Of a stretch of DNA of 7,466 nucleotides, positions 7,101 through 7,466 are shown piece after piece. The notes beneath the pieces are model-generated. The model was not told the origin of the DNA. It saw nothing but the letters and a program-made list of their open reading frames with translations, and did not search any database. The DNA comes from Planctomycetia bacterium (lineage in GTDB: Bacteria; Planctomycetota; UBA11346). The position numbers were made by a program, and so were the translations under genes. The stretch covers positions 1 through 7,466 of the forward strand of contig SYDV01000261.1 in the NCBI GenBank assembly GCA_005801395.1, read 5' to 3'. Numbering within the stretch: position 1 is the first letter of the stretch; each line of letters begins with the position of its first letter.

Positions 7101-7466
7101 TCTATTCGGCGTTCGTATTTAGATTCTGCTCGCCGTAGTGGCGCGACATTGGGCACGCGTTCAGCCGCATTGCAGGTCGCACGCCGTTTGGATGTAGTAA
7201 GCGAACGGGTAAATGAAGCACTTGAAAAAATTGCGGATTTGCCACGCGAACAACATCCAGCTGCTCAGCGAATAAATGAGCAAGCTAATCGCATTGCTGA
7301 TGCCATACGCGAGGTCGAGCATTGGGAACGTACCGAACATCATCAACGATTAGGTGAATTAGCCGAACCGCTTGCGGTGACGACGCGGTTGATTGATGCT
7401 CAAATGGTTGACGATTTAGCGATGGCGCAAGTACGTTGGCGCATGGTTAAACCGCAAATGGAAGAA
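4119..7466 (+). CDS. DUF4175-like membrane protein with internal PA14 domain (3' truncated by window edge)
   Basis: The frame is open from ATG 4119 to the last base, giving 1116 residues with no stop seen. An in-frame TAG at 4110 means 4119 is the first possible ATG. There are two membrane helices at about 33-51 and 59-82, then a helical cytoplasmic-type segment (LEKRAGKDLDEQLSSAVELA, about 94-113) and a third membrane helix at about 155-172. After it come SVLPGDQKLAVG (about 194-205), an Ig-like region, the block PPLYSGLP (297-304) and a further beta domain with the block DDLGI (421-425). This sequence of blocks is characteristic of the DUF4175-like proteins encoded at the end of MoxR/BatA/VWA operons. 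From about residue 510 the protein is helical and rich in Ala, Glu, Arg and Gln, probably coiled coil. A PA14 domain (about 685-815) interrupts this region, and the helical part resumes to the edge. The role of the family is unknown; the topology suggests a periplasmic scaffold anchored in the inner membrane. No Shine-Dalgarno site is visible, so translation may depend on coupling to the upstream frame. Confidence 0.8.
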   Translation, partial: MTDTSLPPILSRTLASFASGERRMLVLRGVGESVLVQVIGVSTVAALDALLHPSAGWQWVLSGAVYGATGVVLIARVLLPLIRQRTQAQVALALEKRAGKDLDEQLSSAVELASRPDPGVSAWMIERTIALAAQRAAQVDVSTLIDSIPARRMWRRAAVVVGMLAAACVIPGVPGYVARAFVPTMIRPAVVSISVLPGDQKLAVGAALDVQVTATPDPGSARLLLSWDDGVEEVIDFPLAKSDANSADLTGRYDVRLPAITSDFSYRVVAGDGESRAYRVTVAKPPVLGDVSLHITPPLYSGLPSRVVTGGDADVLAGSSVSLVAQLTGEAAVSGAVVFDGGEQAAHVQNKSLSILLKPAMTIAYGVRLVGSDGLVAEPIQRWILSVRPDAPPVVGLSASGLEAGLIGADEAVFCQVKLTDDLGIRAAELVVMIDGNERLVRPLSLPTIAAGEVLVPLPLDVAAMGLRPGAEVAVQVRAVDIGGQRASSEPLSLVVASTADARGAAQATRLRQALTDIDGEQEALRSMVRQWTGLLRAVDPATRPGELALLANRIQVWQQSMAEIGTTLITEAGDGSVSTAPLLMALAQEIQGWSRGAGSMFRRANNEVQLAVKPNKSLQIGRDLSEAGLMDLQRMRQDLALIIARLEAAAVAARASAAHARYQRAMPIARGDRGWRGEEGRWHSGLLGEYFKGHDLNGAVSFSEMALPKWKNREVPGIGKENFSARFRGEINITKTGVYVFKVSGNDGVRCLIDGKKIIEDGAWKDQGYTTYNSEISLEAGWHPIVMEMYQKGGDSGLGLAFGLKGKSVKEVTNNDVRCQTLTGIDLALVRAMANLPSGQVKAAHERMKQALSDMAQLPQKVGDLAALSGSDELRKMARERDDDGRELASSLETLSEWSLNDLSAADKRSESLARIAPHAQDVVNNLVKKGLRDRVAPGPLSILRQSIERIRDHHDALREIPDRLPQSDRVVRWHVETTACRAWIHFIGLEAESIRRSYLDSARRSGATLGTRSAALQVARRLDVVSERVNEALEKIADLPREQHPAAQRINEQANRIADAIREVEHWERTEHHQRLGELAEPLAVTTRLIDAQMVDDLAMAQVRWRMVKPQMEE
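6171..6560 (+). other. PA14 domain inside the DUF4175-like protein (residues about 685-815)
   Basis: The segment starts SGLLGEYFKGHDLNG, the classic PA14 opening, and continues through FSARFRGEINITKTGVYVFKV, SGNDGVRCLIDGKKIIEDG and LEAGWHPIVMEMYQKGGDSG to LGLAFGLKG. The usual acidic pair before the glycine is N747-D748 instead of DD. The IDGK and GWHPI blocks are well preserved, so the fold is likely intact. It lies between two long helical stretches (ending near HARYQRAMPIARGD and resuming near LTGIDLALVRAM). It is shorter than, and of a different subtype from, the PA14 in the VWA protein. Confidence 0.82.

Overview
The window holds three large co-directional genes on the + strand with almost no non-coding DNA. 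It appears to be an internal piece of one long operon: the first gene is cut by the left edge and the third by the right edge. All three encode envelope proteins with N- and/or C-terminal membrane anchors and large extracytoplasmic Ig-like, VWA, PA14 and helical regions. The order (C-terminal part of a BatA-like protein, then a VWA plus glutamine-amidotransferase-like protein, then a DUF4175-like protein) is the order seen downstream of moxR (AAA+ ATPase) and DUF58 genes in many Planctomycetes and other PVC-group bacteria. The moxR and DUF58 genes are expected upstream but lie outside the window.

Layout: positions 2-748 carry the C-terminal 248 codons of the BatA-like protein. Positions 748-4011 carry a complete 1087-residue VWA protein whose ATG overlaps the previous stop codon by one base. 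Positions 4008-4112 carry a 34-codon open frame starting at a GTG that overlaps the preceding stop by four bases. Positions 4119-7466 carry the first 1116 codons of a DUF4175-like protein, still open at the edge. There are no RNA genes, mobile elements, CRISPR arrays or terminators, and no promoter is visible.

Organism: base composition is near balanced, TTA is heavily used for leucine, and Shine-Dalgarno signals are weak or absent at two of three starts. The PA14 subtype in the VWA protein (GLLREQW... DDRADLFLSTSS... YYIEVLHK) is one I associate with Planctomycetes, Verrucomicrobia and Lentisphaerae. A PVC-group bacterium is my best guess; this is inference, not proof.

The most unusual point is that two neighbouring proteins of the module each carry a PA14 domain, a putative glycan- or ligand-binding fold, at an internal position. 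In the VWA protein it seems to split an Ig-like domain, and in the DUF4175-like protein it sits between two long helical segments. The two PA14 copies belong to visibly different subtypes, so independent acquisition is more likely than local duplication. The VWA domain itself has a helical insert of about 170 residues right after the DxSxS metal-binding motif. Together these suggest a MoxR/VWA envelope complex with added recognition modules. Its substrate and function cannot be read from the sequence.
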